A stretch of 33,490 nt of DNA from Marinobacterium weihaiense (GTDB taxonomy: Bacteria; Pseudomonadota; Gammaproteobacteria; Pseudomonadales; Balneatricaceae). Positions 9,155 through 16,971 of the stretch are shown here, one piece after another. Every line of letters begins with the position of its first letter. Positions within the stretch are counted from its first letter, which is position 1. The stretch spans positions 1-33,490 of the forward strand of contig NZ_JAHQZT010000026.1 in the NCBI RefSeq assembly GCF_019061305.1. The letters are read 5' to 3'. The notes below the pieces were generated by a model that saw only the letters and a program-made list of their open reading frames with translations, was not told the DNA's origin and ran no database searches. The translations under genes were made by a program, and so were the position numbers.

Positions 9155-9853
9155 ATGGTTCCTGATTCAACGCAAACAACAGTACTGCCGGAAGCCTTCA
9201 ACATGGATTTCAGCCAGCGCCTGGTGATCGAGACCGGCCAGCAGGACTGGCTGCCCAGCCCGGCGCCGGGCGTTCGTCGCAAGCCGCTGGAGCGCGAACA
9301 CAAGGAAGCCGGGCACACCACCAGCATCGTGGAATACGCCCCCGGCACAGCCTTTTCCGAGCACCCTCACCCGCTGGGCGAGGAAATTTTCGTGCTGGAA
9401 GGCGTCTTTTCCGATGCCAGCGGCGACTATCCGTCCGGCAGCTACCTGCGTAACCCGCCCGGCAGCCGCCATGCACCCTTCAGCCGCGAAGGCTGTATCA
9501 TTTTCGTCAAATTGAACCAGTTTGACAAAAATGACCTGCGCAGCGTCCGCATCCAGACCCGCGAGCAGCCCTGGCGGCCCGGCGTCGGCGGCCTTGAGGT
9601 CATGCCGTTGCACGACTTCGAAGGCCAGCACACCGCGCTGGTGAAATGGCCGCCCGGTGAACGCTTCCAGCCCCACCGCCATTTCGGCGGCGAGGAGATT
9701 CTGGTGCTGTCCGGCGAGTTTTGTGACGAACATGGCCGCTACCCGGCCGGTACCTGGCTACGCAGCCCTCACCTCAGCCAACATCATCCCTTTGTGGATA
9801 AAGAGACCATTATTCTGGTCAAAACCGGTCATCTGCCGTTGCTGACCGATTAA
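9155..9853 (+). CDS. Tandem cupin (ChrR-like) protein
   Basis: The 232-residue protein consists of two related cupin domains. The first carries HPHPLGEEIFVLEGVFSDASG (about residues 68-88) with the later GSRHAPF; the second carries HRHFGGEEILVLSGEF with the later QHHPF. These His/Glu sets are the metal-binding motifs of the ChrR-type cupin seen in anti-sigma factor ChrR and in acetylacetone-cleaving enzyme-like proteins. There is no N-terminal zinc anti-sigma domain, so it is not a full ChrR. It is probably a cytosolic metal-dependent enzyme or binding protein. ATG at 9155 has AAAGG five bases upstream; GTG at 9149 is also in frame. Confidence 0.8.
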   Translation: MVPDSTQTTVLPEAFNMDFSQRLVIETGQQDWLPSPAPGVRRKPLEREHKEAGHTTSIVEYAPGTAFSEHPHPLGEEIFVLEGVFSDASGDYPSGSYLRNPPGSRHAPFSREGCIIFVKLNQFDKNDLRSVRIQTREQPWRPGVGGLEVMPLHDFEGQHTALVKWPPGERFQPHRHFGGEEILVLSGEFCDEHGRYPAGTWLRSPHLSQHHPFVDKETIILVKTGHLPLLTD

Positions 9854-9885
9854 TAGTCAGTCCAGTCAGGTGAAAGCCGGCATTC

Positions 9886-9907
9886 CCTGACGTCCCAAGA
9901 CGTCAGG
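9886..9907. repeat. Perfect 9-bp inverted repeat with a 4-base spacer
   Basis: CCTGACGTC (9886-9894) and GACGTCAGG (9899-9907) are perfect complements around CCAA. It lies 32 bases after the cupin stop codon and is not followed by a T run on either strand. It is therefore either an atypical terminator hairpin or a two-fold operator ahead of the BASS transporter. Confidence 0.5.
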
Positions 9908-10078
9908 ATTCGACTGGCCGTTCAGACAAACCGGCGGTATATTGCGACTCCCGCCCACGCCCCGCCACAAGCCCGCGTGTCGCGGTCTCCTGCACGCTGT
10001 GATCCAGCGCCCATGCCACGGCTTCGGTCGTGCCCCGTTGTTGACGAATGTCGCGCTTTATTCTGCTTGAGGTTCCCC

Positions 10079-11020
10079 ATGCTTAATCGCATTACCCAAC
10101 TTTTTCCCGCCTGGGCCATTCTGTTTTCGGTCGTCGCCTACCTGCAACCGGCCCTGTTTACCGAACTCAAGAGTTCGATCGTGCCCCTGCTGACCGCCAT
10201 CATGCTGGCCATGGGACTGACGCTCACGCCCATGGATTTCCGCAACGTGCTGCGCTTTCGAAGTGCCATCGGCATCGGTGTGCTGCTGCAGTTCAGTGTC
10301 ATGCCGCTGCTGGCACTGGGCATCAGCCTGGTACTGGGGTTTGATACCGACCAGACCGTCGGCATGGTACTGGTGGGCGCCGTGGCCGGCGGCACCTCTT
10401 CCAACGTGATGACCTTTCTGGCGGGCGGCAACCTGGCACTGTCCATTTCCATGACAGCCCTGTCCACGTTGCTGGGCGTGGTACTGACGCCACTGCTGAC
10501 CGGCCTGCTAGTGGGCCAGACGGTCGACGTGCCGATCAGCGGCATGCTCATGAGCCTGGTCAAGATCGTGCTGATTCCGGTGGCCATCGGCGTTGCCATC
10601 AACGCGGTGGCCCGCGAGCGTATCAAGCGGATCGACCCGGTTCTGCCGCTGGTGTCCATGGTCAGCATCGTGATGATCATTGCCATTGTCGTGGCACTGA
10701 ACAAGGACAACCTGGCCAGCCAGGGCGCCATTATCGCACTGGCCGTGATGCTGCATAATGGCCTGGGCCTGGCTGCCGGCTATGGTGCCTGCCGTGCCTG
10801 CGGCTTCGACAGTACCATCAGCCGCACCATCGCCTTTGAAGTCGGCCTGCAGAACTCCGGGCTGGCAACCGCACTGGCAATGAAATTCTTCACACCGATC
10901 GCCGCTATTCCGGGCACGATTTTCTCAGTCTGGCACAACATCTCCGGCTCCATCCTCGCCGGTTACTGGTCGCGCAAGCCGGTTATCCCGGCGCCTGCAC
11001 GCGAGACCGAACGCGCCTAG
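10079..11020 (+). CDS. Bile acid:sodium symporter (BASS) family transporter
   Basis: A 313-residue membrane protein with about nine to ten hydrophobic segments. It contains family signatures such as GLTLTPMDF, GAVAGGTSSNVMTFLAGGN and the C-terminal FEVGLQNSGLATALA with HNISGSILAGYW. BASS proteins use sodium to import organic anions; the bacterial PanS subgroup carries pantothenate precursors, but the sequence does not settle the substrate. ATG at 10079 has GAGG six to seven bases upstream. A longer open frame to 9977 has no support. It stands alone between the cupin and alcohol dehydrogenase genes. Confidence 0.88.
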   Translation: MLNRITQLFPAWAILFSVVAYLQPALFTELKSSIVPLLTAIMLAMGLTLTPMDFRNVLRFRSAIGIGVLLQFSVMPLLALGISLVLGFDTDQTVGMVLVGAVAGGTSSNVMTFLAGGNLALSISMTALSTLLGVVLTPLLTGLLVGQTVDVPISGMLMSLVKIVLIPVAIGVAINAVARERIKRIDPVLPLVSMVSIVMIIAIVVALNKDNLASQGAIIALAVMLHNGLGLAAGYGACRACGFDSTISRTIAFEVGLQNSGLATALAMKFFTPIAAIPGTIFSVWHNISGSILAGYWSRKPVIPAPARETERA

Positions 11021-11302
11021 TGTGCCCCCAGGCCTGCTTGCCGATGGGCAGGTAGGCCGTCATACAGCCGAGATGCGTGGATTTGGCATAAGCGGCCTTC
11101 AACCGTCGTTCAGCCACTCGCCAGCCCCCTGGCGCAACCGCCATTGGCACTGAACAAAGCCGATTGACAGCACCTGTACCAGGCTCTTATGGTGCCTGCA
11201 GAGTCCAGTATTGCCCGGATATTCAAGGTCCATAACAATAATCAGAAACGGGCCCCGTCAAACGCACCCTGCGCACGGGGCCAGATGCCAGAGGATTTGG
11301 CC

Positions 11303-12502
11303 ATGCAGAACAACTCTCCCGACCGTCACCCCACAACTGCCACTTTGTCTGCCGGCATCATCCTGCCCCGTATCATGCAGATCGGCGCAGGTGCCAGCGA
11401 CGCCATTGGTGACGTTCTCGGTCGCCTGAACTGCTCACGTCCACTGATCATCACGGACCCGATGATGGTACAGCTGGGATACGTCGACCGCCTTCAGCAG
11501 CAGCTGCAGGCCAAGGCACTGGTAGCGGATGTCTTTGCCAACACGGTGCCCGAGCCAACGGTCGCGTCCATCATGGCCGGCGTCGATCAGGTCCAACGCG
11601 GCGACTACGACTGCATCATTGCACTGGGAGGCGGCAGCCCCATCGACAGTGCCAAAGCCATTGCCATCCTGGGGCGGCACGGCGGGACCATGCGTGATTA
11701 CAAGTTTCCTCGTCAGGTGGACGAGCCGGGGCTGCCCCTGATCGCCATTCCCACCACGGCCGGAACAGGCAGTGAGGCGACACGCTTCACCATCATTACC
11801 GATGAGCACAACGACGAAAAAATGCTCTGTGCCGGGCTCGGTTTCATGCCGGTGGCCGCGCTGATCGATTACAGTCTGACCCTGAGCCTGCCGCCACGCA
11901 CCACCGCAGATACCGGCATTGATGCACTGACGCATGCCATGGAGGCCTATGTCAGCCGCAAGGCCAATGCCTACAGCGATTCCCAGGCCATGGCGGCCAT
12001 GCGTCTGCTCGGCCCCCACCTGCGCCGCGCCTATCACGACGGCGCAGACAAGCAGGCTCGTGAAGCAATGATGCTGGGCTCGACCCTCGCTGGCATTGCC
12101 TTTTCCAATGCTTCGGTCGCACTGGTGCACGGCATGAGTCGTCCCATCGGCGCCTTTTTCCATGTTCCCCACGGCCTGTCCAATGCCATGCTGCTGCCCA
12201 GCGTCACGGCCCATTCAATCCCGGCCGCGCCGGAACGTTACGCCGAATGTGCGCGCCTCATCGGCGTGGCTGGCCCGGCCGACGATACGGCCACGGCCAA
12301 TGACAAACTGCTGGCCGAACTAACGGCGCTGAATGACGAACTGCAGGTCCCCACACCGGCACAGTTCGGCATCGACCGGGCGCATTTCATGTCGGTGACC
12401 GAAGAAATGGCTCGACAGGCGCTGGATTCGGGCTCCCCTGGCAACAACCCCCGTATTCCGACCCGGGATGATATCGTGGCCCTCTACCGAGCATTGTGGT
12501 GA
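11303..12502 (+). CDS. Iron-containing alcohol dehydrogenase
   Basis: The 399-residue protein is a full-length group III (iron-dependent) dehydrogenase. The NAD(P) region includes GGGSPIDSAKAIA and TTAGTGSEATRFTIIT. The metal-binding segments are DALTHAMEAY and HGMSRPIGAFFHVPHG, supplying the Asp and three His ligands expected of the family. It would oxidise an alcohol or reduce an aldehyde in the cytosol; the substrate is unknown. GAGGA lies seven bases before the ATG at 11303, while earlier in-frame starts (11189, 11285) have none. The 280 bases between it and the BASS gene hold nothing I can name. Confidence 0.9.
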   Translation: MQNNSPDRHPTTATLSAGIILPRIMQIGAGASDAIGDVLGRLNCSRPLIITDPMMVQLGYVDRLQQQLQAKALVADVFANTVPEPTVASIMAGVDQVQRGDYDCIIALGGGSPIDSAKAIAILGRHGGTMRDYKFPRQVDEPGLPLIAIPTTAGTGSEATRFTIITDEHNDEKMLCAGLGFMPVAALIDYSLTLSLPPRTTADTGIDALTHAMEAYVSRKANAYSDSQAMAAMRLLGPHLRRAYHDGADKQAREAMMLGSTLAGIAFSNASVALVHGMSRPIGAFFHVPHGLSNAMLLPSVTAHSIPAAPERYAECARLIGVAGPADDTATANDKLLAELTALNDELQVPTPAQFGIDRAHFMSVTEEMARQALDSGSPGNNPRIPTRDDIVALYRALW

Positions 12503-12533
12503 AGATGATGCATTCCACTCGATTGGCAGCAAA

Positions 12534-12550
12534 ATAGGAAAAATTCCTAT
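12534..12550. promoter_or_regulatory. Palindrome upstream of the sRNA promoter (possible operator)
   Basis: ATAGGAA and TTCCTAT are perfect 7-bp arms separated by AAA. The centre lies about 44 bases before the predicted transcription start of the candidate sRNA, a position usual for activators. It does not match the GacA upstream activating sequence (TGTAAG-N6-CTTACA). The regulator is unknown. Confidence 0.4.
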
Positions 12551-12573
12551 ATCCATGTCACTGCTGGGGTTTC

Positions 12574-12579
12574 TATAAT
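12574..12579 (+). promoter_or_regulatory. Perfect -10 hexamer (TATAAT) of the sRNA candidate
   Basis: A consensus TATAAT occurs in an intergenic stretch, with a transcription start expected near 12586. No good -35 hexamer lies 16-18 bases upstream, which would suit an activator-dependent promoter together with the palindrome at 12534-12550. Confidence 0.5.
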
Positions 12580-12585
12580 GTGTTC

Positions 12586-12717
12586 AAGTTCAGGGCTGCA
12601 AGGGATCGGCAGCAGAACTCGGCGAGGGTAGCAGCACGGATAGCAGGATGCGACGCTACAAGGAAATGGATTGCTGAAGAGAGGGCGTACTCAGGATGAT
12701 ACGCCCTTTTGTTTTTT
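12586..12717 (+). ncRNA. Candidate Csr/Rsm-type regulatory sRNA
   Basis: The predicted transcript is about 130 nt, runs from just after a consensus TATAAT to a strong intrinsic terminator, and contains no convincing ORF. It has six GGA triplets (12603, 12638, 12646, 12662, 12668 and 12694). Two copies of CAGGATG, the exact repeat element of CsrB, are at 12644-12650 and 12692-12698. The second is exposed in the terminator loop, and the first GGA lies in the loop of a small hairpin (GCTGC 12595-12599 with GCAGC 12609-12613). This is the architecture of RNAs that sequester CsrA/RsmA. Transcript ends and secondary structure are inferred. Confidence 0.6.
12683..12717 (+). terminator. Rho-independent terminator of the sRNA candidate
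   Basis: The stem GGGCGTA (12683-12689) pairs with TACGCCC (12700-12706), followed by TTTTGTTTTTT. The ten-base loop contains CAGGATG. Confidence 0.88.
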
Positions 12718-12859
12718 ATACCCTCCGATCCCCCTGTCACCTCACTCGACTTTCTGTTGGCCGGATCATAACCGCCCCCGCAACCTATCGCTCTGCAAAG
12801 ATCCACAACCACAGCCGACACGTAATTGACTCTGTTGTTAACTGCCGAGCCGTTTCGCC

Positions 12860-13102
12860 ATGCCCCATGTCACGCCACCTCCCCGTCGACTCAATCCGCG
12901 CAAGCTGATGCTGAGCAAGTGGACCGCCATTCACCCGGTGAACCGTGAAAAGCACTTCATCGTGACGCGCGTGGTCAAACCCGAGCACCCGGATGATCCG
13001 ATTGAGTGGATCGACCTCCAGGCCGTGCATTCCAAGCGTACCCAAACGTTGCGCTGGCAGACCCTGCTCGATACCGAGACCTGGTTGCAGGGCTGGAAAT
13101 AG
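12860..13102 (+). CDS. TIGR02450-family Trp-rich small protein
   Basis: An 80-residue protein whose central part (NPRKLMLSKWTAIHPVNREKHF near residues 12-33) and ending (WLQGWK) match the small Trp-rich family TIGR02450. Four Trp are spread over the length. Function is unknown and no membrane segment or signal is present. The ATG at 12860 has only a weak ribosome site. The first 11 residues are Pro-rich and not typical, so an internal start near residue 17 is possible. Confidence 0.75.
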   Translation: MPHVTPPPRRLNPRKLMLSKWTAIHPVNREKHFIVTRVVKPEHPDDPIEWIDLQAVHSKRTQTLRWQTLLDTETWLQGWK

Positions 13103-13262
13103 ACTCAATCACGATGCATTTCAGGTACCTAATTGGACCAGCACAACACTATTTCAGGCTGATCTTTACGCCTATCGCTCACTCTTCTTGCCGCAACACC
13201 ATGATTTTACAACCAACCAAGCCGATTTCCCGGTAACAAACACCGGTATGTAACCGATCGAT

Positions 13263-13292
13263 TTGATTTTTGGTGCCAACATGAATCATAGT
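13263..13292 (+). promoter_or_regulatory. Possible sigma-70 promoter for the amino acid ABC operon
   Basis: TTGATT (13263-13268) and CATAGT (13287-13292) are each 4/6 matches to consensus, spaced by 18 bases. The start would be near 13299, giving a leader of about 105 bases before the substrate-binding protein gene. Confidence 0.33.
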
Positions 13293-13305
13293 AATACGAT
13301 GGAAT

Positions 13306-13340
13306 TTGGCGACGCTCGGTTCTGAGGGGGCGAGCGCCAA
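13306..13340 (+). promoter_or_regulatory. Leader hairpin upstream of the substrate-binding protein
   Basis: TTGGCG (13306-13311) pairs with CGCCAA (13335-13340), and inside it CTCG pairs with CGAG, leaving a three-base bulge. It would lie at the very 5' end of the predicted transcript, where it could protect the mRNA. No T run follows, so it is not a terminator. Confidence 0.4.
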
Positions 13341-13404
13341 ACGATACATGGCGGCACCTGCTGGGCGACACTCCCCGGGCCGCTAAGGACAACAAGGAGC
13401 AAGC

Positions 13405-14163
13405 ATGACGATGAAATGGCTGAAAACCCTGGGCGCCGGCCTGGCCCTGTCGGCGGCTGCAACGGCCGCCCATGCCGACACCCTGCGTGTCGCCACCGAC
13501 CCCAGCTTTGTCCCCTTTGAAATGATGGATCAGGCCACCGGCGAAATGATCGGCTTCGACATGGACATTCTGGCAGAAGTCGCCAAGCGCTCGGGATTCG
13601 AGTACGACCTCAGCACCATGGACTTCAACGGCATCATTCCCGCCCTGCAAACCGGTAACGTGGACATGGCACTGGCCGGCATCACCATTACCGAAGCGCG
13701 CGAGGAAATCGTCGACTTTTCTAATCCCTACTACGACTCCGGGCTGCGCATTCTGGTGCGCGCCAACAACCAGGATGTCAGCAGCATAAGTGACTTGGAA
13801 GGCGCCAAGGTCGGCACCAAGATCGGCAGTACCAGCTACAACTTTCTGCAGGCCAACCTGGAGCAGGACGAGAACGTGACGCCCTATCCGGGCAGCTCGG
13901 ACATGTACATGGCACTGATGTCCGGTGCCGTTGACGCGGTGTTCTACGACGCGCCCAACGTGGGCTACTTCTCCAGTACCCGCGGTCAAGGACGCACCAA
14001 AACGGTCGGTCCGCTGTATGAGGGGCAGCAGTACGGCATCGCGCTCAAGCAGGGCAGCCCCTGGCTGGATGAAGTCAACGCGGCACTGGCCGGGATGAAG
14101 GCCGATGGCACCTACCAGAGCATCTATGAGAAGTGGTTCGGCACGATGCCGGGCAGCCAGTAA
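13405..14163 (+). CDS. Polar amino acid ABC transporter, periplasmic substrate-binding protein
   Basis: The 252-residue protein has a Sec signal peptide (cleavage near residue 24, after AAHA) and the family 3 solute-binding fold: TLRVATDPSFVPFEM, IGFDMDILAEVA, DMALAGITIT and EKWFGTMPG. It resembles GlnH/ArtJ-type proteins that deliver glutamine or other polar amino acids to a permease. The ATG at 13405 follows an AAGGAG site at the usual distance. A 62-base gap with a perfect palindrome separates it from the permease gene. This is a common arrangement where the binding protein is made in excess. Confidence 0.92.
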   Translation: MTMKWLKTLGAGLALSAAATAAHADTLRVATDPSFVPFEMMDQATGEMIGFDMDILAEVAKRSGFEYDLSTMDFNGIIPALQTGNVDMALAGITITEAREEIVDFSNPYYDSGLRILVRANNQDVSSISDLEGAKVGTKIGSTSYNFLQANLEQDENVTPYPGSSDMYMALMSGAVDAVFYDAPNVGYFSSTRGQGRTKTVGPLYEGQQYGIALKQGSPWLDEVNAALAGMKADGTYQSIYEKWFGTMPGSQ

Positions 14164-14173
14164 TCGCCCGCGG

Positions 14174-14191
14174 CCGGCCCTGCAGGGCCGG
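14174..14191 (+). repeat. Perfect 18-bp palindrome between binding protein and permease genes
   Basis: CCGGCCCTGCAGGGCCGG reads the same on both strands. It would fold into a very stable hairpin in the polycistronic mRNA, with no T run after it. Likely effects are 3' protection of the binding-protein message or partial attenuation. Confidence 0.65.
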
Positions 14192-14225
14192 TGTTCCCCG
14201 CCTGTACATGACGGAGCCTTGATTC

Positions 14226-14897
14226 GTGGAATCCACGTTCAGTTTCAACTGGCAAGCAGCCATTGATGCCATCCCCTTCCTGCTCAAGGGGGCCCCCTAC
14301 ACCCTGATGATCTCGTTCGGAGGCCTGTTGGCCGGCTTTGTGCTGGGCATCCTGTTCGGCCTGCTCAGCCTCAATCGCCGCTGGTATCTTCGCTGGCCGG
14401 CAACTGCCTATATCGAAATTTTTCGCGGCACACCGATTCTGGTCCAGGTGCTGTTCATCTTCTACGGCCTGCCCGACCTGCTCGGCGGCCCTATCGAACC
14501 GGTTACCGCCGCCATTGCGGCCATCGCCCTCAACTCCGGTGCCTACATCTCCGAGGTGGTGCGCGGCGGCGTACAGTCCATTGCCAAGGGACAACGCGAA
14601 GCCGGTCTGTCCCTGGGACTGTCCCGTACCCAGACCTTCTGGACCATCATCTGGCCCCAGGCCCTGCGCCGCATGATCCCGCCACTGGGCAACCAGGCCA
14701 TCGTCAGCATCAAGGACACCTCACTGTTCTCGGTGATCGGCGTGGGCGAACTGGTGCGCCAGGGCCAGGTGTACATCGCCAATACCTTCACTGCCTTTGA
14801 GGTCTATTTCGTGGTCGCGATCATGTACCTGATCATCACCCTGTCCCTTTCCCTCCTGCTGCGCCTGTTCGAGCGCCGTGGCATCAATGCAGTCTGA
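14226..14897 (+). CDS. Polar amino acid ABC transporter, permease
   Basis: This 223-residue inner-membrane protein has about five hydrophobic segments. It carries the HisMQ-family signatures [18 protein letters not shown] and the EAA loop ([24 protein letters not shown]) that contacts the ATPase. The start is GTG at 14226 with GGAG nine bases upstream. A single permease gene suggests a homodimeric channel. The ATPase gene follows after 10 bases. Confidence 0.93.
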   Translation: MESTFSFNWQAAIDAIPFLLKGAPYTLMISFGGLLAGFVLGILFGLLSLNRRWYLRWPATAYIEIFRGTPILVQVLFIFYGLPDLLGGPIEPVTAAIAAIALNSGAYISEVVRGGVQSIAKGQREAGLSLGLSRTQTFWTIIWPQALRRMIPPLGNQAIVSIKDTSLFSVIGVGELVRQGQVYIANTFTAFEVYFVVAIMYLIITLSLSLLLRLFERRGINAV

Positions 14898-14907
14898 GGA
14901 GCGGCCC

Positions 14908-15654
14908 ATGTCCAACATTGTTGAAATCAAGCAACTGAACAAATCGTTCGGTGAGCACCATGTGCTCAAGGATATCGATCTGCAGGTCAAGACCGGCGAG
15001 GTCGTGGTCATCATCGGGGCCAGCGGCTCGGGCAAGTCCACGCTGATCCGCTGCATCAATGGGCTGGAGGAATACAACACCGGCACACTGGTGGTGGATG
15101 GTCACGGCCTGGAGCCGCATGGCGGCAGCCAGAAGGCACTGAACACCATTCGCAAGGAAGTGGGCATGGTGTTTCAGCAGTTCAACCTGTTCCCACACCT
15201 GAGCGTGCGCCGCAACATCATGCTGGCACCGATGAAGGTCAAGGGCATGAGCCAGGCACAGGCCAGCGACAGCGCCGAGCGCCTGCTGGAGCGGGTCGGT
15301 ATCGGTAATCAGGCCGACAAGTATCCCAACCAGCTGTCCGGGGGACAGCAGCAGCGCGTGGCCATCGCACGCGCGCTGGCCATGGAGCCGCGCCTAATGC
15401 TGTTTGATGAGCCAACCTCGGCACTGGACCCGGAAATGGTGGGCGAGGTGCTGGACGTGATGCGCGAACTGGCACGCGAAGGCATGACCATGATGGTGGT
15501 GACGCATGAGATGGGCTTTGCCCGCGAGGTGGCAGACCGGGTGATTTATATCCATGAAGGCCGCATTGTTGAAGAAGGTGCGCCGGACCAGGTCTTCGAC
15601 ACCCCTCAAAACGAACGTACCCAGGCCTTCCTGTCTCGCGTGCTGTCGCACTGA
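14908..15654 (+). CDS. Polar amino acid ABC transporter, ATP-binding protein
   Basis: The 248-residue ATPase is complete: Walker [10 protein letters not shown] near residues 36-44, the signature [15 protein letters not shown], Walker [16 protein letters not shown], and the switch His in VVTHEMGF. It is close to GlnQ/HisP/ArtP. ATG at 14908 is preceded by GAGGAG at a good distance; an earlier in-frame ATG at 14878 lies within the permease gene. It is the last gene of a three-gene unit that ends at a terminator. Confidence 0.94.
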   Translation: MSNIVEIKQLNKSFGEHHVLKDIDLQVKTGEVVVIIGASGSGKSTLIRCINGLEEYNTGTLVVDGHGLEPHGGSQKALNTIRKEVGMVFQQFNLFPHLSVRRNIMLAPMKVKGMSQAQASDSAERLLERVGIGNQADKYPNQLSGGQQQRVAIARALAMEPRLMLFDEPTSALDPEMVGEVLDVMRELAREGMTMMVVTHEMGFAREVADRVIYIHEGRIVEEGAPDQVFDTPQNERTQAFLSRVLSH

Positions 15655-15668
15655 ACACCGCTGGCTGC

Positions 15669-15715
15669 GGCAGCCCCCGGCCAGTGATGCGGTGTGGCTG
15701 CCAGGGCCGTTTTTT
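15669..15715 (+). terminator. Terminator after the amino acid ABC operon
   Basis: GGCAGCC (15669-15675) pairs with GGCTGCC (15696-15702). An alternative stem, CGGCC (15678-15682) with GGCCG (15705-15709), directly precedes a run of six T. Either fold gives a Rho-independent terminator. Confidence 0.65.
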
Positions 15716-15717
15716 GC

Positions 15718-15723
15718 TATAAA
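15718..15723 (+). promoter_or_regulatory. Probable -10 element for the M48 peptidase gene
   Basis: TATAAA lies directly after the preceding terminator and 38 bases before the peptidase ATG. The -35 region, which overlaps the terminator, is a poor match. Confidence 0.35.
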
Positions 15724-15760
15724 TCGCGTTCCAGTTGAGCCATTGAACTAAGGACCAAAC

Positions 15761-16504
15761 ATGAAAAGGACTCTTCTCTCGGTTGCGGCTGCTCTGATGA
15801 TCGGCACCTCTCTGACCGGCTGTGTTGACGGCAATCTGAACACGACTTCACTGTCTGCGCTGCAGGATGCCGCGCGTGCCGCCACCCTGAGCGAAAGCGA
15901 CGCCAAGGCCATGGCCGCACAGGCCGCCGTGCAGATGGATCAGCAGAACGACGTCATGCCAGCTTCCAGCCGCTATACCAAGCGCCTGAACCGTCTGGTG
16001 CGAAAATTCCGCAACGAAGATGGCCTGGCTCTGAACTTCAAGGTATATGACAGCCCGCAGATCAACGCCTTCGCCATGTCGGACGGCACCATCCGCGTGT
16101 ATCGCGGCCTGCTGGACACGTTTTCCGATGATGAAGTCCGCTTCGTTATTGGCCATGAGATCGGCCACGTCAAGCTGGGACACTCGCTGAAGGCCATGCG
16201 CACCGCGTACGCCACATCCGCGGTACGCAAGGGCGTTGCCAGCCAGGGCGGGCGTGCCGCTCAGCTGTCCAGTTCGCAGCTGGGTGCGCTGGGTGAAGCC
16301 CTGGTCAACGCTCAGTTCTCCCAGTCACAGGAGCGTGATTCCGATACCTATGCCGTCAGCTTCATGAAAAAGCACGGCTTCGACCCGCGTGCAGGCTTGA
16401 GCGTGATGAAGAAGTTTCAGCAGATGGATGGCGGCAAGGGCAGCATGCTGTCCAGCCACCCGGCTTCGACCGAGCGCGAAGACCATATCGCCCGCCTGCT
16501 GTAA
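15761..16504 (+). CDS. M48-family zinc metalloprotease, lipoprotein
   Basis: The 247-residue protein has a lipoprotein signal with the lipobox LTGC (Cys21), so it should be lipid-anchored and face the periplasm. The zinc motif HEIGH is at residues 132-136, and a downstream Glu in SQERDSDTYA (about residue 192) is the expected third ligand. This is the small single-domain LoiP/YcaL type of M48 peptidase, involved in outer-membrane protein quality control in E. coli; the substrate here is not known. AAGGA precedes the ATG at a good distance. The gene ends at a bidirectional terminator. Confidence 0.9.
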   Translation: MKRTLLSVAAALMIGTSLTGCVDGNLNTTSLSALQDAARAATLSESDAKAMAAQAAVQMDQQNDVMPASSRYTKRLNRLVRKFRNEDGLALNFKVYDSPQINAFAMSDGTIRVYRGLLDTFSDDEVRFVIGHEIGHVKLGHSLKAMRTAYATSAVRKGVASQGGRAAQLSSSQLGALGEALVNAQFSQSQERDSDTYAVSFMKKHGFDPRAGLSVMKKFQQMDGGKGSMLSSHPASTEREDHIARLL

Positions 16505-16517
16505 TTCTACGTTCCAG

Positions 16518-16541
16518 ACGGGCCGGCCCACGGCCCGTTTT
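16518..16541. terminator. Hairpin terminator between convergent genes
   Basis: ACGGGCC (16518-16524) and GGCCCGT (16532-16538) form a perfect stem with a seven-base loop, followed by T residues on the plus strand. It serves the M48 gene and may also end the minus-strand gene. Confidence 0.75.
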
Positions 16542-16885
16542 CAATGTGCAGGTCGATCAACGGCCTCAAGACTGGTTTCCATTCGGTTGATCAGATCGAT
16601 CTTGGGTGTCGCCATGTCACAGTCAACCCGCACCGGCCGGTCTGTTGTCCGGCGCCCCATGGGGTTGGCATCCCGGCTCTCAAAACGACGCCGCTTGTCA
16701 TGATCGCTGCGACGATCAATGATCGAGCAACGCCGCTCCGGCCCTTCATACTGTGAAAACTGAAAGGCTGTCCACCACTCCGCCGCTTCCTGTAACGTTG
16801 CCATCATCGGGCTCAGCAATGCCCCGGACTGACTGGTCCAGTAGAAGCGGATGCGCCCCTCGACCAGATCCTTGCACAAGGTCAT
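16541..16885 (-). CDS. Small hypothetical protein with a basic C-terminal half
   Basis: A 114-residue protein that I do not recognise. The N-terminal half (WTSQSGALLSPMMATLQEAAEWW) looks folded. The second half is rich in Arg and Asp with repeated RR pairs (GPERRCSIIDRRSDHDKRRR, then NPMGRRTTDRPVR). No signal peptide or membrane segment is visible. ATG at 16885 has GGTGA five bases upstream; GTG at 16894 is an alternative. It converges on the M48 gene and follows the GNAT gene on the same strand. Confidence 0.6.
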   Translation of the reverse strand: MTLCKDLVEGRIRFYWTSQSGALLSPMMATLQEAAEWWTAFQFSQYEGPERRCSIIDRRSDHDKRRRFESRDANPMGRRTTDRPVRVDCDMATPKIDLINRMETSLEAVDRPAH

Positions 16886-16971
16886 GGTGATCACCGCTGT
16901 TGTATGCTCGACTGCTCTGTTGCAGCCCTCGTTCGGGCACCGGATGCCCGCCCCGGCCAGCAGCTCCCGCT

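Larger units (their letters stand above)
13103..13404. other. Intergenic region ahead of the amino acid ABC operon
   Basis: No ORF here is convincing. The right half holds the promoter and leader hairpin listed separately; the left half (13103-13250) is relatively AT-rich and shows no terminator or repeat that I can name. Confidence 0.5.
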
